Below, one piece after another: positions 46,597 through 62,300 of a stretch of 64,000 nucleotides of DNA. The stretch is taken from positions 1 through 64,000 of the forward strand of contig JAVTLE010000014.1 in NCBI GenBank assembly GCA_033439295.1, written 5' to 3'. This stretch comes from Deuterostichococcus epilithicus (Eukaryota; Chlorophyta; Trebouxiophyceae; Prasiolales; Stichococcaceae). The position numbers and the translations under genes are program-made. Within the stretch, counting starts at the first letter, position 1. Each line of letters opens with the position of its first letter. The notes beneath the pieces were generated by a model. It searched no databases and was not told the DNA's origin. It worked only from the letters and a program-made list of their open reading frames with translations.

Positions 46597-48160
46597 ATGC
46601 CCGCCTGGGGGATCGGCAACCTCTCCCCCGGCGGCCGCAGTCTGCGCAGCCGGGGCACAGCGCCAGCGGTTCCTGCCACCAGGTCCATCCTGACAGCATC
46701 ACGTTTCATTCCGTCGTTCCTGAGCTTGAGTTCAAAGTCGCCCAGTGGGGCGCGGCTATCTGGTCACTTCACTGGTAGACCTCGTCGCGGGTGGCGCCCG
46801 ACGATGTCAGGAGCCATGTCGGCCGCGACACCAGGCGAGAGCAGTGGACGGCGGACATACACGCCGCCGGAGTTCCAGCAGGTTTGGGCCGTTTCGTTTG
46901 AAATGCCGAAAACCCCTGTTGACAAGATAGCAGAAACTCACCGCGCAGCAGCAGCTGAATCACAACCCGGCAGTACTGGTTGCACTTCGCACATTCCTGG
47001 TGGCGCAGCATCAGTGTCGTGTCCTTCTATCTATTCATACGTCTGAGAAGGTGCCGATGTGCAGGTGCTGTTCGTCGAGGCAGGCACTGGCGCCGACCAG
47101 CATGGGCAGAACGCCACGGTGGGTGACCTACACTTACCTGCCTGCAGTGTTTAGGCAGGACTGCCCTGGGCAGCGGCTGAGCGCGCATCACTGCGGCTGC
47201 ACGTTGATCCGTCCTTGCCTGCCGGGCTCTCCAAGGGGACGTGGACGTGATCCTGCTGTTAATCCTCACAATGCAGCGGAGCCTGCTGACGTCTGGCACC
47301 CGCACTTGCGCAGAAAGCGGCTGTGCGCGCATGCCGCAATGCCATCGAGTTCAACTCCCTGCCTGCCATCGGCAAGCTGGTAGGGTGCCTTGCTTGCGCT
47401 TCATTACAAACCGATCTCCCTGGCAGCCGTCTACATGTTTCCAGTACGTGAGCTCCTTTTGGCGCTCATGGTCGTGGCTGCCGTGCCAGTCGAGCTTGCT
47501 TTGCTGGGTAAGTGCCCATGTCTGCATCGAACAATGAGCGTTTTGCACGAAGCGTCGCAGCTGCTGCCTGAGCACGTCTGCCGACTGACTGCGCAGGTGC
47601 CCAATGGCTACGACGGGCTTAAGCTTGGCGTCAAGATTGGCGTTCCCGACCCGGTGTGAAGCCTTTCGCTTGTGTCCTGCATGTTCATGCGCAGACCGCC
47701 GCGGCACGGCTGAGGCGGCTCTCCTTGGCCTTGTCCCTGGCCCTGTTGCAGGGCACCTGCAGGGCCTGCGGTGTCGGCAACGCAGCAGGGACCCTTGACT
47801 GAAACCACAACTCGTCCCTTCCTGCCGACAGGAGACTGTAGACATCGAGGCAGTGCAAGCCGTGTTCCCTTATGGGCAGACATTTGTGAATGTCGTGGAT
47901 GGTGGCCTGCGCGCCGGCAGTGGCATTGCCATCGCGGACCTGGGTGCGCCGCCTTTGTACTGCTCCCTCGCTTGACAAGATTTCTGACGGCACGTGACAA
48001 ATTGTCACCGCACCTGCGTGCGTGTGGACATGAGTGTCCTCGATACATTTTCAGTACAGTGGTCCAATTGCAGTCGTTCCCAGGGCAACATGTGGGTGTT
48101 GCAGGCGACAAGAACGACGACTTCTATATAGCGGTGGCAGCAGTGACTGTCGGGTACTAA
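46597..48160 (+). CDS. Lin0512-family protein, copy A, organelle-targeted
   Basis: Six exons: 46597-46881, 47065-47118, 47314-47379, 47597-47653, 47832-47943, 48105-48160; 209 residues in one frame. The first 60 residues are rich in Ser, Arg, Ala and Pro and nearly free of acid (MPAWGIGNLSPGGRSLRSRG), like a plastid or mitochondrial transit peptide. The remainder follows the conserved Lin0512 family of bacteria and algae: VLFVEAGTGADQHGQNAT, KAAVRACRNAIEFNSLPAIG, NGYDGLKLGVKIGVPDP, VDIEAVQAVFPYGQ, VNVVDGGLRAGSGIAI and GDKNDDFYIAVAAVTVGY, immediately followed by TAA. The biochemical function of this family is not known to me. All border phases match those of copy B 0.7 kb downstream, so the two are tandem paralogues. 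Confidence 0.87.
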
Positions 48161-48821
48161 GGGTCTGGCCGCCGCAGCTGCGTTGGCCTGCATCTGATCT
48201 GAACGCAGTGGCCGCTGCGCTGAGCCATCAGGCAGTCTTGGGAATGGCGCCAGTAATGGTGACCCAGGACAAGCGGCGCATGTTAAGCCTTGAGCACTGA
48301 ACCGAGTGCAAAATGCGGGAATGATGGCTCATGTGCAGCAGCAAGTGCAGCATCACCTTCGGTCGCAGCACTTTGAGCTATGCTAGCAGCACTTCGAGAC
48401 GTCCACAATCTGGCTTTACCTGGATCACTGGCGTGCGAGGTTCATGTTCAAAGCACTGGTCTTGGCGAGCTCGACTTCAGTTGCGGTCAACATGTGCCAT
48501 TGTTGCTAAACAAGTTGCGAAGAATCTCATAGACATCCTCCCGGATGCAATCCTGACCGATTGTGACAACCACGCAGCCACCGTCGAATAAACGAATCGA
48601 AGCTGCTCAGCAGCCCCGCGCCCAACTGAACCGGTGAGCACCGTTGTCAATCTGAGCTTTGAACGCACAGTTTCGACAAATTGCTTGGATCTCGCGTCCC
48701 AAGTGTACTGTGACTTCAGGCTCAGGCCAACGGAATGTTCAGCCGCTGCCATGCCGTGCAGGCAGTGTGCGCAGCTACAGCCTGAATTAATCAAGCTTGA
48801 GCTAAAGCAAACCTCGCACAC
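48161..48821. other. Spacer between the two Lin0512 genes
   Basis: Holds the 3' flank of copy A and the presumed promoter of copy B. Open frames are short and unrelated to either gene. Nothing else seen. Confidence 0.5.
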
Positions 48822-50905
48822 ATGCAGGCGAACGAAAACAACAGTGCAGCCATGAGCTTTCTGCACAGCATGCGGCTGACAAAGACGCTTGCGGCGGTTG
48901 TTGGCAGTGAAGACGCCCGCCAACCTGTTGGGGAGGTGGACCGCGCCGGTCCTCCACCAAACATGGACGAGGTGAGCCACCTGAACTGGGATATCTGCCG
49001 TCCCTCCAGCTATGCGCTGCAGCCGACCTGGCCTGCAGTCGTGGTGGCGTCCAACTCGAGTTTGTCAGCAAACCACCTAAGCCGCACCGCCATATCAGAA
49101 CTTGTGGACTTAGGAAGCTCCCGCAGCAACTCACGAATCCTGTTATTCATCAGCAGGTGCTGTTCGTCGAGGCGGGCTTTGGCAGCGACTTGCACGGACA
49201 GGACGCCACGGTGCGATGCGAACAGACAGTACTGAAGGTCTGCCAGCCTGTGTCAGCCGCTCGATGCATGGCAAGGCGGAACACCTGCCTGGCAGCCTTC
49301 AGAGCTCAAACAGCAGACTCGTCCTTGAACGGCAGCTGCAGCTGGAGCTATGAGACCTGCTGAAAGCTGAGGCAGCCGCCTGTGCCTGACCAATCGCAGA
49401 AGGCAGCCGTGCATGCATGTCGGGACGCCATCCAGTTCAACTCCCTGCCCTCCATCGCCAGGCTGGTGAGATGCCTAGCGTACTACCTGACACGCAGCAG
49501 CCAAAGGCTCATCGTCCTGCCTCGCTTCTGCTCTTGTTCAGGGTGTGCAGCCCGTGGAGCACTTGAATCGTAGGAATTGCAAGAAGTTCTCACGGCGACG
49601 CCCGTGCGGTGGAATCACCATTTTCTGCATCGTTGCAGGCCATGTCGAGGCGCCCGGCCTCTGCCTAACAACATGCGCCAGTGCCCTTCATCTCATCATG
49701 TACACTGATGTGCTTGGTCTGTGCAGGCAGCAGTGCGGTGAGCTTTGAACTGCCTTGCGTTCACAGGTGCCAAACGGCCTCGATGGGGTAAAGATCAAAG
49801 TGCAAGTTGGCGTTCCCGACCCGGTGCGGCATCTTCATTCACCGCGCTCGCTGCTGCATCTTCATTCACCGCGCTCGCTGCTGCGTGTGCAAGCCAAGCG
49901 GCAGCAGCTGCCGCGAGAGCAATGCCCTGTTGCTGCGGTGCTTTCAAACAGGTAGGCGACGCACGAGCATCATGCCAGCAAAGTAGGCCCCTGAGACAGC
50001 AGCATGCGTCCCGCGCGCCACTGCACGCGCGCCCTGAATGTCGGATTGAGCCGCCCGGTCCAAGCTGGACAACCGAGCTGATGGTGGCAATGGTTCTTCT
50101 CACTGCTTACGCATCTTGATGCACGCAGGAGTCGGTGGACATCTGGGGAGTGCGCAAGGTGTTCCCCTTCGGCAGCATCGTGTGCGTGGACGTTGTGGAT
50201 GGCGGGGTGCGCGCTGCCAGCGGCGCCGTGATCCCGAGCATGGGTAACCTCGTCAGCCTCCCTCTGCGTGATCATGCGGGTCGCAGTCTCGGGTCTCATT
50301 CCGAATCGCACGATGACGATGTTGCAGTGGAGAGGGTGCAGGCCACGGCCGCTCGATCAGTGGTTGGACAGGTTGCATCTCGTGTCATATGGGGGGGTGA
50401 CCATATACCCCTGACGTTCGCATCGAGCCATCACGGTACGAGGACGTGATATGTTGCATTTTGGAAGCTTTGCCTGGTATGCCCAGGTGACAGGAATGAC
50501 GACTGGTACCTGGCCGTCGCTGCTGTGACGGTTGGCTACCGAGGTGCGATCGAGGGAGCGCAAACCGCGCTGGGAGTAGTGATGTTCCACGGAACACAGG
50601 TCTCAAAGGAAAGATCTGTTCCAGAGAAAACCGTTCTAGGTTCGTCGGATTTCGCGCCGCCGCATCTAGGCCGCCGACGCATGCAATTGGGAGAAGGGTT
50701 GGTAGACCTATGGTCTGTGTTTCCATCCGCACGCAGAGACTTCAGCGCAAGATTGCTGTCACTATCAGGACACTGCAGCACTGCCTGCACCATCTCCCTG
50801 CATGCAATGTACAGCGCCTGCAGCGAAATCGATCCTGTCGGACAGGATCTTCGCTGGATCTTGGCGCGAACCGCGGCGGCACGCAAGATAAGGAGATGGA
50901 CATGA
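48822..50905 (+). CDS. Lin0512-family protein, copy B, with C-terminal extension
   Basis: Six exons: 48822-48971, 49157-49210, 49400-49465, 49767-49823, 50129-50243, 50487-50905; 286 residues. The conserved blocks are VLFVEAGFGSDLHGQDAT, KAAVHACRDAIQFNSLPSIA, NGLDGVKIKVQVGVPDP, VDIWGVRKVFPFG, VDVVDGGVRAASGAV and GDRNDDWYLAVAAVTVGY. Exons 2-4 have exactly the same lengths as in copy A and every intron falls at the same phase, so this is a tandem duplicate. Two things differ. The N-terminus (MQANENNSAAMSFLHSMRL...) is unrelated to copy A. Where copy A stops after VTVGY, this copy reads on for about 115 residues of no recognised domain. The tail could be genuine, or there may be an unseen intron after VGY. 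Confidence 0.82.
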
Positions 50906-51294
50906 CTTTGCAAAATCTGCGGCAGAACACGTCTGCTAGCTGTTACCGTCGCATTCAGTGCATTGCGATTACCGTTCTTTCAACAGCGACCCATCAGAGG
51001 ATCCAGCAGGATGCAGGGCATGGTGGTGGGCGGGACATTGACACTTCCCAAGATGCACGAGACATGCAGGTGAGCCATGTCGCTTCCAGGGACGTGGTAC
51101 GGCGGGCGCAACCTTGTACAGTGTACATCACGCACATGAGCAGCTGCGGCGTGTAGGGATGAGCTACAAGCACAGGCGATCCGACCGGATGTTTTGCAGA
51201 GACAGGCCTGTCCACGTTGCACTCAGCCTGCCAAGCACTTTGCGCCGCGAAACGCCACACTCATTTCGTGCATTGACTGTCGGGTGCCTCTGAG
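50906..51294. other. Gap before hemC
   Basis: Should contain the hemC promoter and possibly its first coding exon, since no ATG precedes the open frame downstream. An ATG at about 51052 followed by CAG-GTGAGC looks like a tiny exon, but I could not prove the join. Confidence 0.35.
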
Positions 51295-54545
<3,251 letters not shown>

Positions 54546-55497
54546 GCGCCAGCAGCAGCATGGGCAGGCGGTTGCAGCAAACACCCCGCCAAGTTGGGGC
54601 GCATTTCATGCTGCAGCGGTCTCCATGTGGGCTGGAGGCGGGAGACAAGCTCTGCTGTCTTCGGTGGCTGTATGCGGACTAGGGATCAGCAGGCCAGCAG
54701 GCAGGCTTGAGGAGACTGCGGCACTGCTGTTGAAGGCAATGTCACAACATGCCTACGCTTCATTGTTGGTGCTGAAGCGGCGGCATGAGGTGCGGCGGGG
54801 GACGGGGGNNCCAGGGGGGGGGGCGGGACGCCAAACGGGATCAGCTTCGGGTGCATCGCCTCGATGTGAAAGTGCGAGCTGCCGCTTAGACAAGGGCAGC
54901 TCGGTGCTTGAATATTTTGCGGGTTCACGTACCCACACCTGCAGAAGGGCAAAACCGAATGGGCGAAAACCAACAGAAGGTCGAATTGAAAGCCAGCAAA
55001 ATCCTCCATCATTCGCAGATTTCCTGAAACACTTTTGGGGGCCCGTGCAGCTATCTGACACAGCTTGATTCCGTTCTCGGCATATTCTCGTCTCCAGTAG
55101 CCTGCAACCCTCGATTGCATCACCGCAGGCCCATCTAGCACATCGAATCCGTGGCAGGGCGGGCAAGAGCAAGCGCGAGACTGCGCGACCCCCTTTTACA
55201 GGTGCGCGTACGAGCTAATGGACGACACCATCACCGAGCCTTGCTGAATCAGCGCGTCAGCGCAGCCAAGCCGACCTCAGAACTTGCGCCACATGGGCTG
55301 TCCTGTCGGGGCAGGCAACTCCCGGATCATGATCAGAAACTGTAGGGTACTGCAAGAGCCGGGTGGCAGCGCTGCACTCGGAATGTGCGGTAAGCCAGGC
55401 TTCTAAACCTGTTCTGAATCTATGTGGATGCCATCTGCGCAGGCCGACGGGGTTCCAACCCCAAGGGCGGCGCACATAAGGGCATACCCAGTCAGCC
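54546..55497. other. Intergenic region with an assembly ambiguity
   Basis: Contains two N bases (54809-54810) inside a G-run. Open frames are short. A plus-strand frame at about 55200-55250 is not supported by splice borders. Probably the promoter side of the next gene. Confidence 0.45.
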
Positions 55498-58107
55498 ATG
55501 CAGGCGCTGCCTCGCTGCACAACCGGGCAAGACGCCATGCAGGCGTGCACGCAAGCCCTGGGACCGCTCATCAGCGCCCGGAGACACGCCTGGCGCCTGC
55601 CGCGGGGCGCTTTTAGGGCGGCGAGACCATGCGGCGCAAGGCACGCGAGCCATGTGTGCCGTGCACAGAACCAGGAGCCACAGCAGCCGGAGCCGGAGGA
55701 CGAGGCCGTACCCTACAGTGAGTCGCTTCCACCACGTTGCGAGATCAGGGTTTAGGGATGTTTCCAGGCCCTGCCGCACCGCTGGTCGTGCCCCTCCGAT
55801 CATGGCGCGCATTCAGATGGAAACAAATCAACGAAGGCGCCGCCGCGTGCCCCCATCCCGGTGCATCTGATCCCTCGTTCCAGGTCGCCCTGAAGCCTGC
55901 ATCTGCTATCGCACACAGGCCCGCCCAAGTTCCTGTTTGACGAGGACCCGCCTCCGCCGTCGGGTGGCGCAGGGCCGGACCTGCTGGGATCCAATCCCGC
56001 CTTTGCGGCCGCGGCGAAGGTGAGCAGCCGTCTGCCAGAGCGCAAGGCGCCCTTTGTCGCTGACGGCCAGTCACTGGCTGGCCAGGGTTCGTTTGCTGTG
56101 TTGCTGCGCGGACGCATGCCATCTCTGCCGCGGATGCAGCCAGCTGTTCTGCACCAGCTTCGTGATCTCCTGCATGCCGCGGCGGCATCGGCAACAGCCT
56201 ACTTTGCACATCGGTGTCTCGAAAAGTCGGAGTGCAAATCTGCTCAGCATCCGCTGCCGCTCGAGCTGTACATGATGATCCAACTTGCTGCACGTGTGTC
56301 GTAGGCCGCGTTCGAACGGCGAGGTTCCGCGGAAGAGCAGCCGTCGCAACCGCCACCCGCAACGCCGCCGCCTGGCCCGCCGTCAGAGTCCGAGGCTCCT
56401 GGTAGCATGGCTGGTGAGCAGCCTGCCAGGCTGTCAGCTTCGTTGCCGTCCTGGAGTGAAGCACGATCTTCGTAGGGCCGGCGTGCTCCTGGCGCCTGTG
56501 CAAGAACACATAGGCTGGTGTCTGTCCTGACCTGCGGTGTGCCCAGCGCCAACCAAAGCCTCTGTCTGTCCAGTTAACAACGTTGTGATTGCCTTTTTCA
56601 GCTTCCCTGATCCGCGGCCGTGCCGCAGGGCCCCCGCCAAAGTTCCTGTTTGACGACCTGCCCGAGCCAACGGCGTCGCCGGGCGGAGGGCCCGACATTT
56701 TGGCCGCAAACCCCGCTTTTGCCGCCGTACTGAAGGTGGGTATCAAAACCTACAGACGAGGGCGGTGGCTGCCAGCCTGGGCGCTGCACCCTGGGCGTCG
56801 GCTGCTGTGTTTTGCGGCTGTGAGCAGGAAAGAGATGCCTGGCAAAGCATTGAGCAGAATCTGCACAGGAGGGCCTCCACTACTGGACAGCCGCTCTGCC
56901 GCATCGAGAGCGACGGCCGCTGACGGGGCAGCAGGTAGGGCGCAGGGGTCTTGGGTGCCCCGCATTGCTCTCTGTCATGCCTGCGCTGTGACCCTCGGAG
57001 GTGGCGCGGCCCGCAGGGCTCGCTGGCGCGGCAGCAGGGAGGCTCCCCAGGCGGCGAGGCGCCGCCGCCGTCGCAGCCGCAGCGCAGGGCGGGGCGGCCG
57101 TGCCGCCCGAGCCGCCGGCCGGGGCTGCGGCGCAGCCCCCAGAGCCGAGGGCGGCGCCGGTCGAGCGGCGCAGGGCTGCCCTGGCGCCGCCAGAGGTCAC
57201 GGAATTGTGAGTGCGCCGCACCCCCCCCCCTCCCCCCTCTTCAAGCTCTTCATCCTGAGATAGCACATGTGCGCATGGGCTGCACGAGAGCTTCGAGTGC
57301 CGAGAGGGTTCGAGTGGACCAGAGAATCTGGCCTGGCCACACATCAGACTGCCTGTCGGCAAAGCGTCTGCTGGCCTGTGAAGTATTTGGCCATCTGGGC
57401 CAACCGAGTTGGCCGCTGCTGCCAAGTAAGCCACACATGTTGCACATGAGCTGGCATTCTATCCAAAGCTCAAGATGCATGTCTCTGGCAGGCTGGCACA
57501 AGTCCCTCGTGTATTAGCCAGACTGTGTCACCGCCCATAGGCAAGTGTCAGCGGCGGAGGATGTGCTGCACGCGGCGCTGCGCGATTCGCGGCGCACGCT
57601 ACTGACAATGCAGCGCATGCACGAGGAGGTGAGCTTCTGGCGCCGATGCTGCTGTCGCGAGCCTGCGACACATCCAGCTGCTGGTTGCGGGGCACCTTGG
57701 CTGGTGCAATTCCAGACTCGCCTGCTTGGCTGCTGTACTTGATGCATCCGCCTGCAGCAAATTTGTCCTCCACACAAGCTTGCCTGGGATCTCATGGACT
57801 GCCCAGCGTTGTCAAGCGGTTGGACCAGGCATGGCGCCAGTGTCCTCAACCAGGCTTGAGCTCGTGCGCAAATGTCTTTTATGCACAATTCCAGCTCGAG
57901 CATACCACACAGAAACTGAATGACAGCTGGACCTGGGTGTAAAACAAAGAAATAAACTTGCTCCGCTGTTGCCGACAGCTGGCGGAGGCGATCAAGCGGG
58001 AGGAGTCGCAGTTCAGCCGGCTGCACTTTGCACTGGGAAAGGCCAAATCTGATGCGGCGCGCATGCACGCGCTGCAGCGGCTGCTGGACAGCCGACGGCA
58101 GCAGTAG
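55498..58107 (+). CDS. Unrecognised protein with a duplicated exon and C-terminal coiled coil
   Basis: Seven exons: 55498-55717, 55919-56019, 56305-56413, 56629-56735, 57088-57206, 57541-57628, 57979-58107; 290 residues, unbroken frame. The first 60 residues are Arg/Ala-rich with no acidic run (ISARRHAWRLPRGAFRAARP), like a transit peptide, then EPQQPEPEDEAVPY. Exons 2 and 4 encode two copies of one module: PPKFLFDEDPPPPSGGAGPD with GSNPAFAAAAK, and PPPKFLFDDLPEPTASPGGG with AANPAFAAVLK. Exons 3 and 5 are Pro/Ala-rich linkers. Exons 6-7 form an amphipathic, charged coiled coil (SAAEDVLHAALRDSRRTLL, LAEAIKREESQFSRLHFAL). I recognise no family. The layout (transit-like leader, two short linear motifs, coiled coil) resembles an organelle adaptor or scaffold, which is inference only. 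The exon 5 acceptor is the weakest border. Confidence 0.68.
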
Positions 58108-59319
58108 CGTCCCGGCATCAGCCGCGGCCGGCAGCATACCGCAAGTTGGGAAATGCGCACTACATCACCTGCTGCGCTGGGTTGTCGTCGGCGCTGCCAC
58201 AGCATGGCCTTGCGGGCCGGTCCCCGAAGAGCAGGACGGCCTGGTAGCCCCTCGAATACAGCACGAATTCCCTAGAGGATGTCGGCGGCGGCGGCATCGT
58301 GGCATACCTGATTTGGCATGAGGTTGGCCTACATGTTGAAGCGCTCTGTGAAGCAAGCCTTTGACGGCGCGCCATCTGCTTAGCTATTGATCTGCATTGC
58401 AGCACGACGTCCTTGCACATTAATGCTGAGGCTCGCTGATCTGAGCGGCACATGCAGCTGCGCATCAGCACCCTGCTTCGGCTTCATCAGACAAATGCCA
58501 GCGCGCGGGGGATAGCTGCACTCTTGACCCAGGCGACGCTGACTGCGTTCCTCTCGCTAATTCATTGTGATTGAAATGCTGATGATGGCGCATCAGCACC
58601 CTAGAACAACAATCGACGAATGGTTCCCCGCCATGATTTTTGCAGTTTCCACCATCCTGTCCAGCAACATTGTCCGTCAGGGGACGCAATCATTCTCGCA
58701 CGGGCTGGGGAAATGTGTTGCCGCACGTTTATATTAATGAGCGAGCTTGTGATCACAAGGTCCGCAGCGAGAATCGGTCTGTCACCGGCTGGGATAGAAC
58801 TGAGTCACCAGTTCCTTAGCTCGGCTGGCAGCGCGGCCACCCCGAATCGTCACCACCCTGTTCTCGGACCCTGCGTCCAGGCCGATGCGAAGGGTCGCAG
58901 ATGCCGTGCTAGGACCTCGTGCAGTCGCTCAGCTGCACAAAACTCAGACTTGTGGGGCGAAGGCAGTCGCAACCGCCTGGATGTTGCATCAGCAGTCAGC
59001 AAGCGCTGCATTCAGCAGGCGTGGGGTGCGCCCCTGCGGCGGTACTGCTGTCATGGATTCAGGTCTGTTTCAAAGTTTCCGGACCTGCACTAATGCCAGG
59101 GTGGCATGTCCTCGCAATCTGCTCGGAACAGGATCGGCACCTGCAGGACGCACAGGCCATGCACACGCATGCGTCAGCGCCATGACTGCGACCGCGCCGC
59201 GCACTTGCCGCCCGGCTGGCCACCTGGCTCGCCGCCTGGTGCATGCATCGCAGTTCTAAGTGCGCAGCTGAGTCTTTACGCCGCCTGTGAGAGCGCTTTC
59301 TGCGGCTGTGGCAAAACAC
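58108..59319. other. Intergenic region
   Basis: About 1.2 kb between two plus-strand genes. Frames on both strands are short and without similarity. No RNA gene or repeat recognised. The amidase promoter is expected near its end. Confidence 0.5.
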
Positions 59320-62300
59320 ATGCATGGTGCGGAATGCAGCTACCGGGCGATCCCAGCTGCTGTGTTGCTATTCGCAGGCGCCGGCGCCAGCGCTGCCGTG
59401 GCGCCCGCTGCCGCCGCGTATCATTCCAGGCGCGTAGCCTCCAGCACGGCCGGCGCTGCGCCGCTGGGCGCTGATGGCGGCGCGCCACGGGAGCCAGAGG
59501 GCAGCCCCTGGGTCGACCGAAGCGTGCGGTTTGTGGGGAGCGCCAGCGGGCCGCTGGCGGGCCTCACCTTTGGCGCCAAAGACCTGTTCGACGTGAGCTG
59601 CAGCTCCAGCCTCTCGCCAGCGCATAATGAAGATGGCCGTCTAGGCTGGTGATAGTTTGCCTGCTGCAATTGCTGAATGCTGTCGATGTGTCTGAACTCG
59701 GCAGCCAGATCTGCCTCATGGCAACACAGGCCTGGTGTTCAGGTTCGCAGAGCAGCATTGACTCAAGGGACGATCGTCATAGGCGAGGGCCATCCGCCAC
59801 TCAAAGGCTTGGGTGTTGACGGCAGGTAAATGGCTTTGTGACTGGGTACGGCAGTCCCGCCTGGCGCGCAACGCATGAGCCCGCCGAGGCCACGGCGCCA
59901 GCGGTGAAGGTGTCTCCCCCTCTCCTCATCTCTCCCCTCTCACGTGCTTTGTGCTTGACTGCCTCGAAAAGTAATGGCAGCGGCGCTAGCAACAGCGATT
60001 CCAGGCGGGGAGCGGCGTGTCACACTGCAGCACACATTGTGAGCTGGGCAGCTGCTCCGTGCAGCCCCCAAGACATGTGGGCATGCCTTGTACCCACATT
60101 GGCACTTTCCACTCACACGGTGCTGTCCTGTCATTGTCGCCAGGCGCTGCTGGCGGCGGGCGCCAGCCTGGAGGGCAAAACCCTGCTGGACGAGATGGCG
60201 TTCTCGATGGAGGGGCAGAACGCGCACTACGGCACGCCGGCCAACGCCGCCGCGCCCGGCCGCATCCCCGGCGGCTCCTCCTGCGGCTCGGCGGTGCGCT
60301 CCTTTGGGTTTAGGGTTTCAGGGTGCCAGGGTGCCTTGGCTCTCCACAGAAAACTGTATCGCTCGGGACCCCTCGGAGTCGATGTCTGCCTCTGTGGTTG
60401 TCTGATGCACGTGCGGGGTTTGGCGGGTGCCGGCGTGGCGGCCTCTCCTGCTGCGGTGCTGGCATCAAAGTTGTCAACCGCATGCCGCAGACGGTGGCTC
60501 GCTCGCCTGCTGCGGCTGACCTTGACCGTGTTGCGCGCAGGCGGCGGTGGCCAGCGGCGAGGTCGACATTGGTCTGGGCACAGACACAGCGGGTGCGGCC
60601 GCTGTCGCGTGCCGCAGCTGGCTCGCTTCCATGGTTGCGTCAGCTGCTTGAACAACGACCCCGCAACCTGCATACAAGCCTCCCGCCGCCCATGCTACAA
60701 CCTTGCTGCCTGGGGACGCCACTGTAAGGCCGTCTTTGAGGTGCCTCCTGTCAGGACGACTGCTTGAGTTAAGCCCCCAAAACCTTTCTCGGACCTAGAG
60801 CCCTCGAACCGTTCACATGCCTGCTGCCGCAGGCTCAGTGCGGGTGCCATCGGCGTACTGCGGCCTGTGCGGCTTCCGACCCAGCCACGAACGCGTGTCG
60901 CTGCGGCATGTGCTGCCCATGGCGCCGTCCTTTGACACAGGTGCCGCTTCGCGCGCCACTCGGTCAGCGCACTTCTGGACCTGCACGCTGCAGCAGCACA
61001 CCGCGGCTTTGCCGGCCAGGACTCACAAGATGGTATGCCAGTCGCAGCCTGTGCGACAAGCATGTCGATTGGCTCGGCTGCACTTCCCAGGCATCGTCTC
61101 AGTCGCCATCGGCACTCCCCTGCCGACATCTCGGAGGAGGTCCTTGGAATGTGAAGCCCGCATAGCTATACATCCTCTGTCGAGAGGCATCTGCGCATGC
61201 CTCGCTCGCGAGGCTGCGTTCACTTGAGCTTGTTCCACAATTGGCGCAGGCGGGTGGATGACGCGCGACGCGGCGCTGCTGCGCAGAGTTGGCGGCGTGC
61301 TGCTCAAGTTCCAGCGGCAGCCCTTCACGCTGCGGCGCTGGCTTGTCAGTGCGGATGCCTTTGACCTTGCAGACGCGGACGTGGCAAAGGCACTGTACGA
61401 GGTATGTCGACACCCTCAGCATGGACAAACAACCAAATTAACCAAATACATCAACATTACATGTCAGCATGCCGGTGGACGGCCAGGGCTTGTGAGTGAT
61501 GGAAGTTGCCCTCCTATCGCTGAGCTGGATGTGGCAAGGGCGCTTTACGAGGTGAGCTTTCTCTCGACTCCGTGTGCCTTAGATTGGGGTAGCGGCGCCG
61601 GACTCAGAAAGTGATTTTAGCCAAGCAACGACGCCCTGCACGGGAGGTGGGTAAGAAGTTCAGGGACGGGAGGAAGTGCTGAAGATGTGCAGGGACAAGC
61701 GTAGCCGCTCTGCGAACCATTTACGTGTACAGAAGGGGAGGGAAAATGCACTGCATGATTGCCAGTTGACTTCACTTGGATTCGGGCAATTGCATGAAGC
61801 AACAGCGTCGCCCAAGTGCCACCCAGTGCAGCAGATATTTGCAAGCTGACATGCACAGGCCTTCTGTCAGGCCAGTGCTCGTCAGGCCCATGCGCTGCTG
61901 CTCTGGATGGCCAGCGTGGCTCAGGCTGTATCTGTGAGAATGCTGCACTCAACATGTGCACATGTCCTGTCAGCGTGGGCCTGTGCAGCTGCAGCGCAAC
62001 TCGAGTGCGGGCGGACTTTTGTCTGCCGCCGTGTCTATCGAGACTGCTGCTCTGCTCGCAGGCTGTCGCCATCTGCAAGGACGTCATCGAGGGCCTGCTG
62101 GGACCGCCGGAACAAGTGACGGTGGCGGCACTCAGTCAGGACGACAGCTTGCAGCGCTGGGGCGACGTGTTCAGCACCATTCAGGTGCGTTGAGGGCAGA
62201 TGGGGGCTGCTATTGGGTGCGCCGCCACGTATCCATGGTTGGCAGCTGGAACGCGACCCCACCATGGCGTGCAGGCTGGGCATCTGGGGTACGGTGTGCT

